In this document: in pieces, positions 1-10,145 of the stretch
How the letters are laid out: the number at the start of each line of letters is the position of its first letter
Position numbering within the stretch: position 1 is the stretch's first letter
Source of the DNA: Calvatia gigantea
Taxonomy: Eukaryota > Basidiomycota > Agaricomycetes > Agaricales > Lycoperdaceae
DNA: 18,396 bases
Reading direction: 5' to 3'
NCBI GenBank assembly: GCA_025093985.1
Contig: JACAAK010000060.1
Span: 1-18,396 of the forward strand
Made by a program: the position numbers and the translations under genes
The notes under the pieces: generated by a model
Told to the model about the DNA's origin: nothing
The model's input: the letters and a program-made list of their open reading frames with translations, nothing else
Databases searched by the model: none

Positions 1-334
1 GACGAGCGTCCACCATAACATCATCCACCTCTCAGATCAAAACACTGTAAGTCTTTAATCCAGGCCGGAAACCCTGACATTTTTCACTGTGCTCTACCTA
101 CAGGGTCGACACACAATTCGCGACTCCTCCGTCCACAGAGATCCGTCGGCACTGCGCGTGCTCACTCACCTCCGCCCTCCGTTCATCACTCCATTCAATC
201 ACCCGATTCTGTCATGCGTGCCTCCTGCCTTCACGCTGAACGTTCGATACAAGTTCCGCTGTTACAAGAGCACGGACTTGTCGTCAAGGTTCTCCACCAC
301 GTCGTCATATGCGTCGCGTGCCAAGGCATCATAA
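1..334 (+). other. possible 3' exons of a gene entering from the left (weak)
   Basis: A good plus-strand intron pattern lies at 47-103 (57 nt): donor GTAAGT, a branch-like CCTGAC and acceptor CTACAG. Joining 2-46 to the following exon in phase 0 leaves an open frame to a stop near 334. The translation is rich in His, Pro, Arg and Ser and resembles no family I know. The opposite strand of 262-516 also has an open frame, so at most one is likely to be real. Without sequence to the left I cannot decide. Confidence 0.25.
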
Positions 335-516
335 ATCCAAATGATGTCCGCTAGCATCACAAGGAATTTAAGGCCAGGCGTGACCTTTAGCAGAAATTTG
401 ACCGTGGCCGTGGCGGTATGCGCCTGCCTGGAAAATCCGGCCTCACGTTTGAACACATCCGCAACCGCCTTCAGAGCAAACTCCAAGAGAGCTGCGAGAC
501 TGGCCCGAAGCTCCAT
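262..516 (-). CDS. hypothetical small ORF, 84 aa
   Basis: An open frame of 84 codons on the minus strand with coding-like composition: Ala/Leu-rich helices at the N-terminus, a hydrophobic stretch around residues 45-65 and an acidic C-terminal end (VVENLDDKSVLL). No known domain was recognised. It could be one exon of a larger gene or a relic. No clear splice partner was found, and a competing plus-strand exon overlaps it. Confidence 0.3.
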   Translation of the reverse strand: MELRASLAALLEFALKAVADVFKREAGFSRQAHTATATVKFLLKVTPGLKFLVMLADIIWIYDALARDAYDDVVENLDDKSVLL

Positions 517-791
517 TCCCTCTCTAGGTCCATGAACGCATTCACAAAGCCTAATCCTTAGTAGTATTGGGCTCTGTAGTAGCTAGCTCCTCGGGAGCCT
601 ATGGGTGCGCGCCCTTTTCTGGAGGGCAGCCTAAATATCTACCGCCATCGGAATCACCTCATCAAGCCGACTCCAGCAATACCAAAATCGTGTCAAACGG
701 ACGAGTAATTTTCTCTCCTCCATAAGGCATAAATCTTGCTTCTCATACACACATTAAACTCGGCTGAACTTTTAGTGCGTGAACTGGTAAA

Positions 792-2491
792 CTATATGGT
801 GACACGATGCATATTGTCAGGCTTAAAGTCGACTACTGTGACCTGTTGAGGTGAGATCCCAATGAAACGGCCAGTCTCCTCATCAAAGGCGACATATGGC
901 CAGCGGTCAATCGGGATGAGTTCCCCTTCGCAGCCATTATGATAAGTCGGCGCATCCAGAAGTCCCTTACCTCATGAGTAGCCAAATCTAACACCCCTGC
1001 CTTCCAGTGCTGCATATCCCTTGTAAAGACCTAAACCATACATAGGAGGTGCTTTGAAGGGCAGGTCTGCGAGCTTCAACACACACAGAAGTTCTTCCTT
1101 TGAAGCCAGTATAACTAGTCCAATTATACCATTGTAAGTGCTGATCACTTGTCGGTAGAGCACTCCGCCAAAATACAACCGAGAATATCCCCAATGACAA
1201 CCATCCTTTAGGGGGTAGAACCATGCATGGTCACGCATAGGTGTATTTTCAAGATAGAGGGAATTCGGGGTTCGTTCGTATTAGTCGATCGTTTCCAATG
1301 ATTTGAATGAACTCCTGTGGAAATGGTTCGATCATTGTAGGACAGGGTTAGAATTCAAGACCCACCGGTTCACATTCCATTCGAATCGTCGATTTTATGA
1401 TGCGTGTCGCCGAGCATTCTTTCCACTGAAACACTTCCGCCCATGTATCGGAGATGGGTAAAGGCGTGAATGTGCGTGCCACTAAATTGTTCGACAAGGA
1501 GAGGTTCGGAAAGTATCTGGAACAGGGTATCGAAAGCTATTTTTGTGCCAGTAAGGTATCATCAGGTCCGAGTCGGGCCTGCCAAATATGGTTTAGCTCT
1601 GAAGGACATGCGAGTCCTGAGGTGATTTGGTCCAGCACCTCACCTTGCCCAGTATCTCGGTGACTCTGAGTCAACGGTAATCACAATGGCTCCAACGGTT
1701 TGGCAGGTTCCTGCGTCATCTTTCTGAGGTGTGATGAGTGGAAACAGTTGAGGATCTTCATTGCACGGACCATAAGCGTGAATGAAACCCTGGGAATTGC
1801 CTAATAGTGCTACAATCATTGTGGCAAAGGATCTGCCACGTCGAGTTAAATTAACAGAACACAATCGGGCAACGGGTTTCTTCCAAATTTGGTCGATGAT
1901 ATGCCGTTCCATTACCCATTTTCGCAATTCTTCCGTTCCGAGGGATCCAGTCAGTAGATGTGGATAATTGAGGTGGCACGCGCAATACTCTGTGGCGAGA
2001 GCCGCCCAGACAGAACGGGACTCAGTTGGGTCGCGTAGCCTCCTGTTTGTCTGCGCAGCTATAGGTAGTAATAGCTAGGTATAGAAAGAAAAAAGAAAAA
2101 CCTGACGGTAAGACAAAACATCTACGAAGCTGAGGTAGGACGCGACTTTAGACAAAATCTCGAGCGGGAGGTCCTGAAATCCCACTCGAGGTTTAAAGAG
2201 ACTGTACAAAAAGGCTTTGATTGATCAACACGTATGAGCATAATGGTGGGGGGGAAGGGCTTACTGGAGACGAATTGCCACATCAAGGTCGAGTTCAAAC
2301 GACTTGAGAACCCACACTTGCTCACATTCTATTGACGTAATTATCACATTGTAGCGGCGCCCGGAGCGCTTGTCCCCGACTCTGAATTTGCCATTTACCA
2401 CTGTAACCGTTCGTGTTTCCAGAATTTCTATTTTTATTTTATGACATTGGTTTATGACATTGGTACTGAGTTCAGGCAGTGAGGTAGGCAT
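792..2491 (-). CDS. F-box domain protein (middle exons unresolved, possibly degenerate)
   Basis: Probable F-box substrate adaptor for an SCF ubiquitin ligase. From the ATG at 2491 the first exon runs to about 2264. A 60-odd-nt intron (GTAAGC...TACAG) then joins it in phase to the F-box, with motif LPLEILSKVASYLSFVDVL followed by YRQ. A second intron (GTTTTT...GCGCAG) leads to TNRRLRDPTESRSVW, the usual end of a basidiomycete F-box. The next exon, ending at 1644, holds NEDPQLFPLITPQ and ESPRYWA, typical of this family; a donor GTGAGG follows and an acceptor lies near 1579. The C-terminus is also recognisable (VAFDEETGRFIGIS, then VTVVDF) with its stop at 792-794. Between about 1578 and 980 several frames carry code-like stretches and stops. 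I could not find one clean exon chain, so the gene may be frameshifted or have introns I missed. Coordinates are the outer limits. Confidence 0.6.
2439..2464. repeat. 13-bp perfect tandem duplication
   Basis: TTATGACATTGGT occurs twice in a row at 2439-2451 and 2452-2464. It lies in the first exon of the F-box gene. A 13-bp unit is not a multiple of three, so if it is a recent slippage product it would have shifted the frame of that exon. Confidence 0.8.
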
Positions 2492-3580
2492 TCTGTGTTT
2501 TATTTCTGGATATCCCTTTATTTGATATTTATTTATTTATTTTAGTTTAGGGTCTGCTGCTGCGAATTGAGCGATTGAGATTCGAAGTTGGATTTGGGGA
2601 ACATTACCTGGGTTAGACAACTTTTACAAAAGTTTAGGGCCACTTTGCAAGGCAGCAGTCTGTAGTTCGGACAGGACGTGATGACCTGTGCGTGTGGTAA
2701 GCTGCAGTTGTAGGAGTATCATGAGCTGTTTTAGGGGGAGTAAGGAGGGGATGCTTGACGTATTTTGACATTTGCGTATTGTCTCCCGTGAGGACAGGCT
2801 GATCACTGGTATGAAGGCATATTTGCAAGGTCGGTATCGGAGTCTTCATCAGCAAACTCACCAGCGTCAGTGTGCAAGTCTCCATGAATGGGAAATAGTG
2901 TGTTAAAGAGCAGGCTTCATATGACAGAGCCTTCGACCAATAAGCGAGCCAGTCATTTTTAGGCGGGGATATGTAACGAACAATATCCCGCACTGGTGAT
3001 AGCGAGGATTAGTTTCGGAATATGGAAATGACGGAATTTGTGTGCGATTGGCACGGGCGGCAAGTGACTGACAAATTACAGAGCAGAAATTATAAAGAGT
3101 ATGATAGAAAACTTGAAGTGATACTTAGTCAAACCCAAACCATCGAACAAGTGTGGAAGTGAGCGCTGCCGCACCCCAAACGAGGAACAAAATTCTTCGT
3201 GACCAACAGCGGTGGCTTTGGGCCTTTGGCGATGTTGCGCAAATCAGCCAAGGGAACCAACTCAATAATAATATAAGTACCTCTCAAAATCTCCAAGGAG
3301 TTGGCAATCTTGGCTCATGGTTGCTTATGCACCAATGCCGACAATTCTAAGCTCTCACGACACATTGGAAATGCTGTGCTAGCCAGAGCGGGTTAGATAA
3401 GATGTCAATCCCCCCACTCCCGCACTAGTAGACCCACACTTTGTTAAACCACAGTTTATTTAAGAACCCGAGATCCATAGTGAGCGTGTTAAAAACTGTG
3501 ATCGTTCCTCCATTCTGTCTGATCCATTCGCGCCCCTAACCCCATCGTCAACGTCGTCTCTGCTGACAGGAAGAGAGAAA
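2492..3580. other. intergenic stretch, no gene seen
   Basis: AT-rich sequence with a short ATTT-type run near 2520-2545. A minus-strand open frame of 119 codons (2634-2993) was considered but has no recognisable motif, no clear splice signals and low-quality composition. I see no RNA gene and no transposon ends. The last part (about 3480-3580) may hold the promoter of the broken membrane-protein gene that starts at 3581. Confidence 0.5.
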
Positions 3581-4271
3581 ATGAATGCTTCCTTCTCATC
3601 CGAGTCACTATCCACACCATCTGGAGCCATATCGAATGTGACCTTGGACCTTATACAGCTTCTCCACGCCAGCTGGGTGAGTGTATTCCTCTCATATCAC
3701 TCCCTTTCGAATAACTTCCTGAGGATAGTATTTAAATGGTGTGTAGTCACGCCAGCCCGTTATCTGTGTATTGTTACCAGTTTCTGGTTGAAACGGCAGT
3801 GGTAATGATTGCACTTTATGTATGCAATATTTCACTTCGTATTGTCGCCTTGAAGCTGAGAGATCTAACTGGAAGGTGTTTGGGTAATTTTTGACACTCT
3901 CAACGGAAGTCACCCTGATCTGGCCCATTCCATGGAAAATCACCAAATGTCTTTCTACATTCAAACGCTATTTTCCTGTCATTAGCTTTGCCACCAATCT
4001 CCCCTGCGACAACGTCGTCGACATGGCACGATATTGTCCTGCTGTCTCTCAGGCAACGACCTGTGAGTTTCTTCTTTGGGGAATTGTTGAGTATGAATCC
4101 AGCATTGTTTAGCTGGCCGTTGTAGGCTACTGACAGAGTAGCTGTGTTCTCCTTTCGATGTTGATCTGGCGTCGAAACGAGTTCGTTGTAATTGGCACGC
4201 TTGCGTTCCTAACGGGGGCTTGGATCTTCATTGGAATGGGGGGAGAGGGGGCCATCATTCCCCTTTGACGT
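3581..4271 (+). pseudogene. DUF6533-like 7TM membrane protein, broken
   Basis: Remnant of the basidiomycete receptor-like membrane family. Exon 1 is 3581-3676 (MNASFSSES..., ending HASW). An intron at 3677-3780 (GTGAGT...TACCAG) joins it in phase 0 to 3781-3819. A canonical 56-nt intron at 3820-3875 leads to an exon from 3876 whose translation, after an in-frame TAA at 3885-3887, continues FLTLSTEV then LIWPIPW, the hallmark of the DUF6533 first helices. A 51-nt intron at 4091-4141 (GTATGA...GAGTAG) keeps phase and leads to a hydrophobic helix with MLIWRRNEF. The frame then ends at a TGA near 4271, far short of the 300-400 aa usual for the family. The TAA falls where an aromatic residue is expected, suggesting a point mutation. 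An alternative intron skipping the stop would lose the conserved motif. Confidence 0.55.
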
Positions 4272-5540
4272 GAACCCTACATTACTTTCATACTCTCTTC
4301 ATTGACGCCACCTTCGTTGCAAATCTCAATATTCGGCTACTTCCTGGTAGTTCAGCGGATTTCAGTTGATATACGACCTATGTTCTTATGAGCATTTATG
4401 ATATCGGTACAAACACACTATTCACCCTGCAGGTCTACGACTAATGAGCATTATCAGCGCTTCTCGTACTCATAAGTACTTGTTCCTTTTATCAGAGAAC
4501 GTACGTGGAGGAGCGTGACATAGACCCGCCCACGGCTAATGGGTTGAATCGCCAACCTTCACTGTGTTTTAAAGCGAGAGCTAGGAAGCGCATTTTTCGC
4601 GAAAACTCGATTGTTTCAAGTGATATATGCTGATGGTAGGTTACAATATCCATGGTAACATATCTAACTGGAATTCCCCAAGGCATATGATACAAATCGC
4701 TAGGGTTTACTCTTGAAAAAAAAAAATTCTCATGTCTATTTAGTCAGTCCTGATTCTTAGTTGCGTAGATTCACTGAACAAGTCTGCTCGTTGTTCAGTG
4801 TTTTTCGTGTTACTCGAGCAATTCTGTCGAACCGAGTCATCCTTCATATTAGAGAAGCATACGAAAATCGTATCGTCGTAAGCGAACTCTCACGACTTTA
4901 GTAAACCACCTTAGGAGGTCATTATCTGGTCACCCATTCCATACATTTTCCAAAACGCTTCATTTGTGGTTGGGGGGGAAAGTGAGGGTATGCATGTGAA
5001 AACCAGGCTCGAAGGTCCGGCGGACAATGCTGACCCCTGTCCTTCAAAGTTTCAATACCGGAGCTTCTGTCCCGTGGTCACCTCGCAATTCTCTGGCGAT
5101 AATGAATTCCTCACGATGATAGGCCTTTTTCGGACCTTGAGTCATTCCTGAGGTTGCATATTCACGTCTGGTAATTTAAAGCGATGGAAGCGATTTCGGC
5201 TTTACTCCACCAGCCTCGCGCTACCTTCGCCCTCCGGCAAAGGTAATAGGACCATCAATCGTGAGAGTAGAAAACCTGTTGCCTTCCTGGTTGGAGACGG
5301 CGAAGTAGAGTCTAACATGGAACCTGGAATGCTTAATCTGAACTGGTGGGATCAGTTGTCACAAATATGGGAGAGAGATACCCGCCAAGATAAATCTTTA
5401 CTGTGACATTGACATCTCACCGTGTGATTTCAAGATATGAATAGGGGGAGTGCGAAATCAACCGACGCAAACCAAGAGCAGATGACCAGCTCGGGATAAG
5501 TATATAACCAGCGTGAACCCTCAACTGAACATCATTCTCG
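4272..5540. other. intergenic stretch, no gene seen
   Basis: Short open frames on both strands only, none with a recognisable motif or convincing splice sites. It contains a poly-A run near 4718-4727 and the perfect hairpin at 4772-4800. The last few hundred bases upstream of 5541 presumably include the promoter of the hydrolase gene; a TATA-like TATATAA lies at about 5500-5506, roughly 40 bp before the ATG. Confidence 0.5.
4772..4800. repeat. perfect 10-bp inverted repeat (hairpin) followed by T run
   Basis: CACTGAACAA (4772-4781) and TTGTTCAGTG (4791-4800) are exact reverse complements around a 9-nt loop, and the downstream arm runs straight into TTTTT. It looks like a small stem-loop. In a fungal genome it is not a bacterial terminator; it could be chance, a transposon-end relic or a small-RNA element. 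Confidence 0.7.
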
Positions 5541-6682
5541 ATGTCGGCTCCCACAGCATCTCCTGCCCCTAAACCAATTGAGTTAGTGTTTAGAGAAGCG
5601 GATGGTGTGTCAATCGCCATGGACGTGTATATCCCTGAAAGGGCGACGGAAGGAAACCCAGCACCCGTATTATTGTGGTGGCATGGTAAGCAGTGCTGGT
5701 AGAGACCAATTGTAGTAACTGACGAGGTTTGAACAGGCGGTGGCCTCTTGCAGGTACGAAAACACCACTCTAACAGGAATAATATTGAACAACTGGATAT
5801 TCTCAGGGAACGCGTAAAGGTACTTGAAAATATTACAACGGAGGCATACTTGTTAAATATCGTTCACAGCCGTGGCTCCCCACATGCTCAACGCCCCCGC
5901 CAAATACGATCTCTGTCTAGTTTCAGTTGACTATCGCCTCGCACCTCAAACGCGGATACCAGAAATAATTTCCGATTGTAAATCAGCTCTTGACTTTCTC
6001 CGGAGTGCGGAATTCACTAAGGCCACCGGACGTCGGGTCGATGGATCTCGTGTTATTGTGAGCGGAAGTTCTGCAGGTGGCTGGCTAGCACTGTTAGCTG
6101 GCACGGGGATTGGTTATAGACGAAGCGGTGTGGAGCCACCGAAAGGCATCAAGGGAGTTGCCCCCTTGTACCCCATCACGGACCTCCTCGATCCGTTCTG
6201 GACTACCAAGCAAAGACCCACGGAATACATGGACCGCATCATTGAGGACCACGAGATGGCGGAATTCGTGGATCCAAATTCCAAAAAGACAAGCTGGGCG
6301 GAGGCAACGGGGAAGCGAAGCTTATTTTATACTTATATGGTGCAGGAGTGGGTTTCGGCCTCAATTTCGTGGGACATTACTGACAACAAGCAGAGGTATA
6401 TTGCAGGGGCTCCTTCTTGAAGGGACAGGCATCGATCCAGTTACGTATAGCATCGCACAGAACGTTCGGACAGGTGGGTTCCCGACACCGCCGACGTACA
6501 TCATCACGGGCAACCGCGACACAAGGGTACCGCACCGGCAGTCCCTCGACGTCGTCGACGCATACAAGAGTGTCGGTGCCACCGTCGAGTACCACGAGCT
6601 GGAAGGCCTTGACCACAGGTTCGATGACGACAAGAAATACGAGTTGGAGAGTTTGTACGAATTTGTCAAGAGGGTATTGTGA
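5541..6682 (+). CDS. alpha/beta hydrolase, HSL/fold-3 type (esterase/lipase)
   Basis: Serine hydrolase of the hormone-sensitive-lipase group, likely a carboxylesterase acting on small or lipid esters. Five exons: 5541-5685, 5737-5753 (17 nt), 5807-5819 (13 nt), 5870-6347 and 6394-6682; introns are 46-53 nt and all phases agree, giving 313 aa. The oxyanion motif HGGG is at residues 48-51 and is built across an intron. The DYRLAP motif is at 79-84. The nucleophile elbow GSSAG has Ser126. The Asp is D260 in TGNRDTRVP and the His is H292 in GLDHRF. The two tiny exons sit in the loop right after HGGG. The ATG at 5541 is the first in frame and gives a normal length. There is no signal peptide, so probably cytosolic. 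The native substrate cannot be read from sequence. It is followed 125 bp later by a gene on the same strand. Confidence 0.9.
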
Positions 6683-6807
6683 GATGTCACGTGGGGTAAC
6701 CAATAATTGCGCCATCGTAGCTGATTGTTGCTCATGCATCCCCAGTAACATCGTAGAAAATTCAAATTATGTTTTGTGAAGTCCTACGTGAAACCCCTTG
6801 AGACACC

Positions 6808-7725
6808 ATGGAATTCTGCCCGCCAGAGCTACACTCATATATCTGCAGTCTAGCATGCACAGACGACGGGTATACTGCTCGATCACTCTCTCTCGTCTCC
6901 AAATACTTTGCACAAATCACCACACCTTATCTCTACCAGTCTCTCTGCGTCAGCGAGCCTGCGCAAATTCAAAGTCTCGCACGCAAGCTGCAACAACTAC
7001 CACCCCACCACCGCCGGGTTCACCACCTCTTTATATCTGATAAATCCGGCCAACGAGATCTCACCAACTCAATCTTCTCCCTTCTGACTCTCGCCGCACC
7101 AACCCTCGAAACCCTTGCATTTGTCGCATCCTCCCCTCTCAACAGCACACCCCTCATCGCACGACTCTTCCGCACGTGCTTTCCACGCGTTTACGAACTC
7201 ACCATTTCCGGTCACTACCCATTTCCTTCCACATCTTCATGCTTCCCTGCACTGGAGCGTTTACACCTCTTGGGTAATTGCAATCCTCATGGCCTCTTGG
7301 GCCTGAGAGGGTTAGAGTCTTCCATGCCCAATTTGACTCACCTGAGAGTATCCGGGTTGAACCTCGCAGTGTCATTTTCACAAGAACTACACCAAGCGTT
7401 CAGCTCGTCATCATCAGAGGGGGACGATGCAACAGGGTGTATGTTCCTCTCAAGGCTTCCTCCGAAGCTGGTTCAATTGGTCGTCCAGTGTGGCCCAGAA
7501 TTAGTCTCAACTCGGCCGGGTTCGGCGGTAGCAAGACAGAAGGACCAGACGATGGTCAATAACTTGAAGCATCTCCAAACATTGTTAGTTAAGGAGGGCC
7601 ATCGGACAGAGTTTTCCATGTTGTCCAGGAGCACGACAGATAGTTCAGTGGATGATGTTCGGACATACTGGGTAGCTCGATTACGGGGGAAAGCGGGATG
7701 CTGGGTCATGCACGTAAAAGAGTGA
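6808..7725 (+). CDS. F-box/LRR-like hypothetical protein, 305 aa
   Basis: Single uninterrupted frame from ATGGAATTCTG in a good context (CACCATGG). The N-terminus (PPELHSYICSLACTDDG, then SLSLVSKYFAQITTPYLYQSL) is a divergent F-box at about residues 4-48. It is followed by leucine-rich stretches (LETLAFVASS, FPALERLHLLGN, PNLTHLRVSGL) typical of F-box/LRR-like proteins that are abundant in Agaricomycetes. Likely an adaptor for ubiquitin ligation, but no partner can be inferred. The 3' end faces the protease tail gene (stop at 7848) with 122 bp between, a convergent arrangement. The protein has a Ser run near residue 197. Confidence 0.75.
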   Translation: MEFCPPELHSYICSLACTDDGYTARSLSLVSKYFAQITTPYLYQSLCVSEPAQIQSLARKLQQLPPHHRRVHHLFISDKSGQRDLTNSIFSLLTLAAPTLETLAFVASSPLNSTPLIARLFRTCFPRVYELTISGHYPFPSTSSCFPALERLHLLGNCNPHGLLGLRGLESSMPNLTHLRVSGLNLAVSFSQELHQAFSSSSSEGDDATGCMFLSRLPPKLVQLVVQCGPELVSTRPGSAVARQKDQTMVNNLKHLQTLLVKEGHRTEFSMLSRSTTDSSVDDVRTYWVARLRGKAGCWVMHVKE

Positions 7726-7847
7726 TTGTACAAACCGTCCTAGATATTAGAATTTACAGACAAGCAAAAGGAGAGGAAACTCATTGTCCAATATAGGGAG
7801 TGTGTGTGCGCGATGGGAGATGAAATGTAGTAGGATGTAGTAGTAAG

Positions 7848-8150
7848 CTAGTCCTCGCGCTGATGGGGATGGCGATATTCATCATGGTCATCGTGGTGTT
7901 CCATATGCCCAGATTCCAACAATGGTGTTGCGATACTTGTCGTGCGTTGGTGTGCATCAGGCATCTCGCTTGGCGTCCGTTGATGGCGTGACCGTTCCGG
8001 GGACGAAGTGGATCGTGAATGTCTCGAGGAGGGAAGACTTTTGGTAGAGGGCGACGCTCGTGCTCCAGCGACAAGGGTCTCGTCATTCCAAACACCATGA
8101 GCACCGAATTCTTCAGGGTGATCCGAGTTCCGATGCCTCGAAGACGACGA
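7848..8150 (-). pseudogene. detached C-terminal tail of the aspartic protease
   Basis: Open minus-strand frame of 100 codons plus stop TAG (7848-7850). It begins with a Ser run (SSSSRHRNSDHPEEFG), is rich in Ser, Arg and Pro, and ends His/Asp/Glu-rich (HHDDHDEYRHPHQRED). There is no ATG at its start; the codon just before it (8151-8153) is a TGA supplied by the inserted repeat. Its frame matches that of the protease exon ending at 10152 once 2001 bp are removed, and the protease side ends in the same kind of Ser run (SYSS). I infer it is the cytoplasmic tail, now separated from the rest. It could instead be the end of another gene, but none with a missing end is nearby. Confidence 0.7.
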
Positions 8151-8155
8151 TCATC

Positions 8156-8621
8156 CTAGCGAGCATAAAATCAGCACCACTACCTCGGAATTCACGAGTG
8201 TCCCAGCTTACAGCTTCGGTAGACTCATCGATACCAGCACCGACACCACCACCGCTCACCTCCTCAAGCCCAGCCTGCACACTCTCCACAATCCGGGCGA
8301 TCACACCTGCATACCTCCTCCCCTTCTCTCCCTCGAACACAACACCCGAATGGCGGATAATGCTCGCGCTATGCAGTCCCCCACGCGCGATCAGCAGATA
8401 CCCAAGGACAGACCGGTGGGACGTGAGCGTGCTCAGTGTCTGTTCAAGTTCCTGTGGTACAGGGACGGTTCCTTGCATGGCCGACGACGCGGTTGGTCCC
8501 TGTGATGTGGACGCGCTTGTTGGCGTATAGGATGTCCGTGCTGAGCCTGTTGGTTGTGCTTTCAGCGCCTGCTTGAATATTGTCAGCTATTTCGAGAATA
8601 TACTGAGAAAATACCGACCAT
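8156..8621 (-). pseudogene. 5' part of roadblock/LC7 gene (duplicate, 3' exons missing)
   Basis: Copy of the roadblock gene at 14260-14886, covering its start exon (ATG at 8621-8619), the 50-nt intron, the long exon 8260-8568 and the following intron to its acceptor at 8156-8159. The exons coding for the conserved RIRTKRHEI and LLAVLHDP segments are absent. Translation of the kept part is identical to the intact copy; the single base difference at 8521 is synonymous. If transcribed and spliced at the retained acceptor, it would read into the protease tail DNA in a different frame, open from 8155 to a stop at 7781. Confidence 0.85.
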
Positions 8622-8758
8622 TGGTCGTGGTTGTGTGTCGAGAAAGAGGTGTTCTTTGTTTGGCAGGGGTTTGTGTGATTAACAATAGATTGTCCATGAC
8701 ATCATTAAGTGATGTATTCAAAAAGCACTACGGATAAGACACAGATGTAGCTGTTATT

Positions 8759-10145
8759 CTAGTAACCTGCGGTGTATTCTGTGGCTTCTACAAGTTTACG
8801 TGCATTCTCTGAGCGAGGCGTGATTGAGCATTTGTAAGGTCTTAGGTGAATTGCATCAGCTTTCGTATAGATCTGCTGAAATTTAATTGGATTGCCGTCT
8901 TGGTCGTATGGAAGTCCAATACTGAATGCCGCCAACATTGTGGCTAGAGACAGCCAAACCTAGAAGGAGCAACATTAAGTGCCCACCCACAGTTTAAGAT
9001 ATATGACGTACGGTAGAACTCGCAAGGTATTGACCAACGCACAATCTTCCAAGTATCTCAGCAAATGGCCTTGATATTCAACCCATTACATTACCTCCGC
9101 CCAAAACCAAACGCCATGATCCGACTGTCGTCGTTCAATTTGCCTCCTTCATCAAAATACCTCTCCGGAAGGAACGAAGTAGGGTCCTTATACTTGGTCT
9201 CGTCGTGCGTCATCGCCCTTAACCCCGCCATTAGCACTCACCCAAGCACGGGAAGGCAGGTTCATTTACCAGATGTTTGGATGAATGATCGTTCCTACAA
9301 ATCACGATTAGAAGCCAAATGATATTGATTTGAAGGGTACCTACCCTTCGGTATGTAGTACCCCTTGTACAGGTCTTCCTCCTCGGCCGCATGTGGCACC
9401 GTCATGGGTAAGGGTGGGAGCCACCTAAACATCTCCCGATAGATGGCCTCAACATACGGCAGCGACTCCCGGTCTATGAATGTAGGCAGCCTATCCGAGC
9501 CAACAACACGATCAATCTCCTCTTGCGCTTTACGTTGCTTTTCCGGGTGGAGGGACATCGCGAAAAAGAATATCTCCAGTGCGGAAAGGACCTAACAACG
9601 AAAAAATGAGCGAAGGTTACATTTCGTGCAAACACAAGAACTTACAGTATCCGTTCCAGCTAGTGATTTAGTGCGTCAGGCACTTTGTTGATTTCAACTA
9701 AAAAGTGACTTACCAGAGAACGCAGTTCCCGCTATACCTTTTGCGGATTCCTCTCCTATCATATCAGTCTCCAGGAACGTCCTAACCATCGACTCCTTCG
9801 TGCTTCCTTCGCTCTGCCAAGAGCAGAGGAATGAACGCTACAGTCAATAGCGCCCTTAGAACAATTTTAGTGCTTACCATGCATTTCCGGGTATGCTCAA
9901 ATGGGGTGTCCAACATTTCTTTCGTATACTCTCTACATTCATCGACAACCTGGTGGAATCCCGTGCCAGGGAACCAGCGTGGTAAGTACCGCAGCACAGG
10001 AAACACATTGAGGGCGGCAACGGAAGGATTGTCTCCATTTTCGATGAGCCTTCGTATCGCGCGTTCAACAACCTGTATCACGCGATCGTTTTTTGGCCGT
10101 GCTTCATATCCATACATTATTTGTAAAATAATCGAAGCGCTCAGT
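8759..10145 (-). pseudogene. cytochrome P450 duplicate lacking exons 1-3
   Basis: Identical to exons 4-11 of the P450 at 15024-17121. By offset the exons are 9878-10145, 9714-9813, 9646-9659, 9345-9591, 9270-9294, 9095-9217, 9012-9045 and 8759-8959. It retains the I-helix AGTDT, ExxR and the heme-Cys region, but lacks the membrane anchor, PPGPKP hinge and helices up to about residue 173. No promoter or start exon exists upstream; that place is taken by the protease coding sequence. It cannot make a functional P450. No disabling mutation has built up inside it, which points to a very recent origin or an assembly artefact. Confidence 0.92.

Noticed and set aside
2634..2993. 119-codon minus-strand open frame
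   Set aside because: No recognisable domain, no splice partners, composition unlike neighbouring genes.
6361..6765. 124-134 codon minus-strand open frames
   Set aside because: Antisense to the last exon of the hydrolase, whose catalytic Asp and His are in the sense frame.
8060..8530. 156-codon plus-strand open frame (also 14382-14795)
   Set aside because: Antisense to the roadblock exon; low-complexity Ser/Thr/Pro translation.
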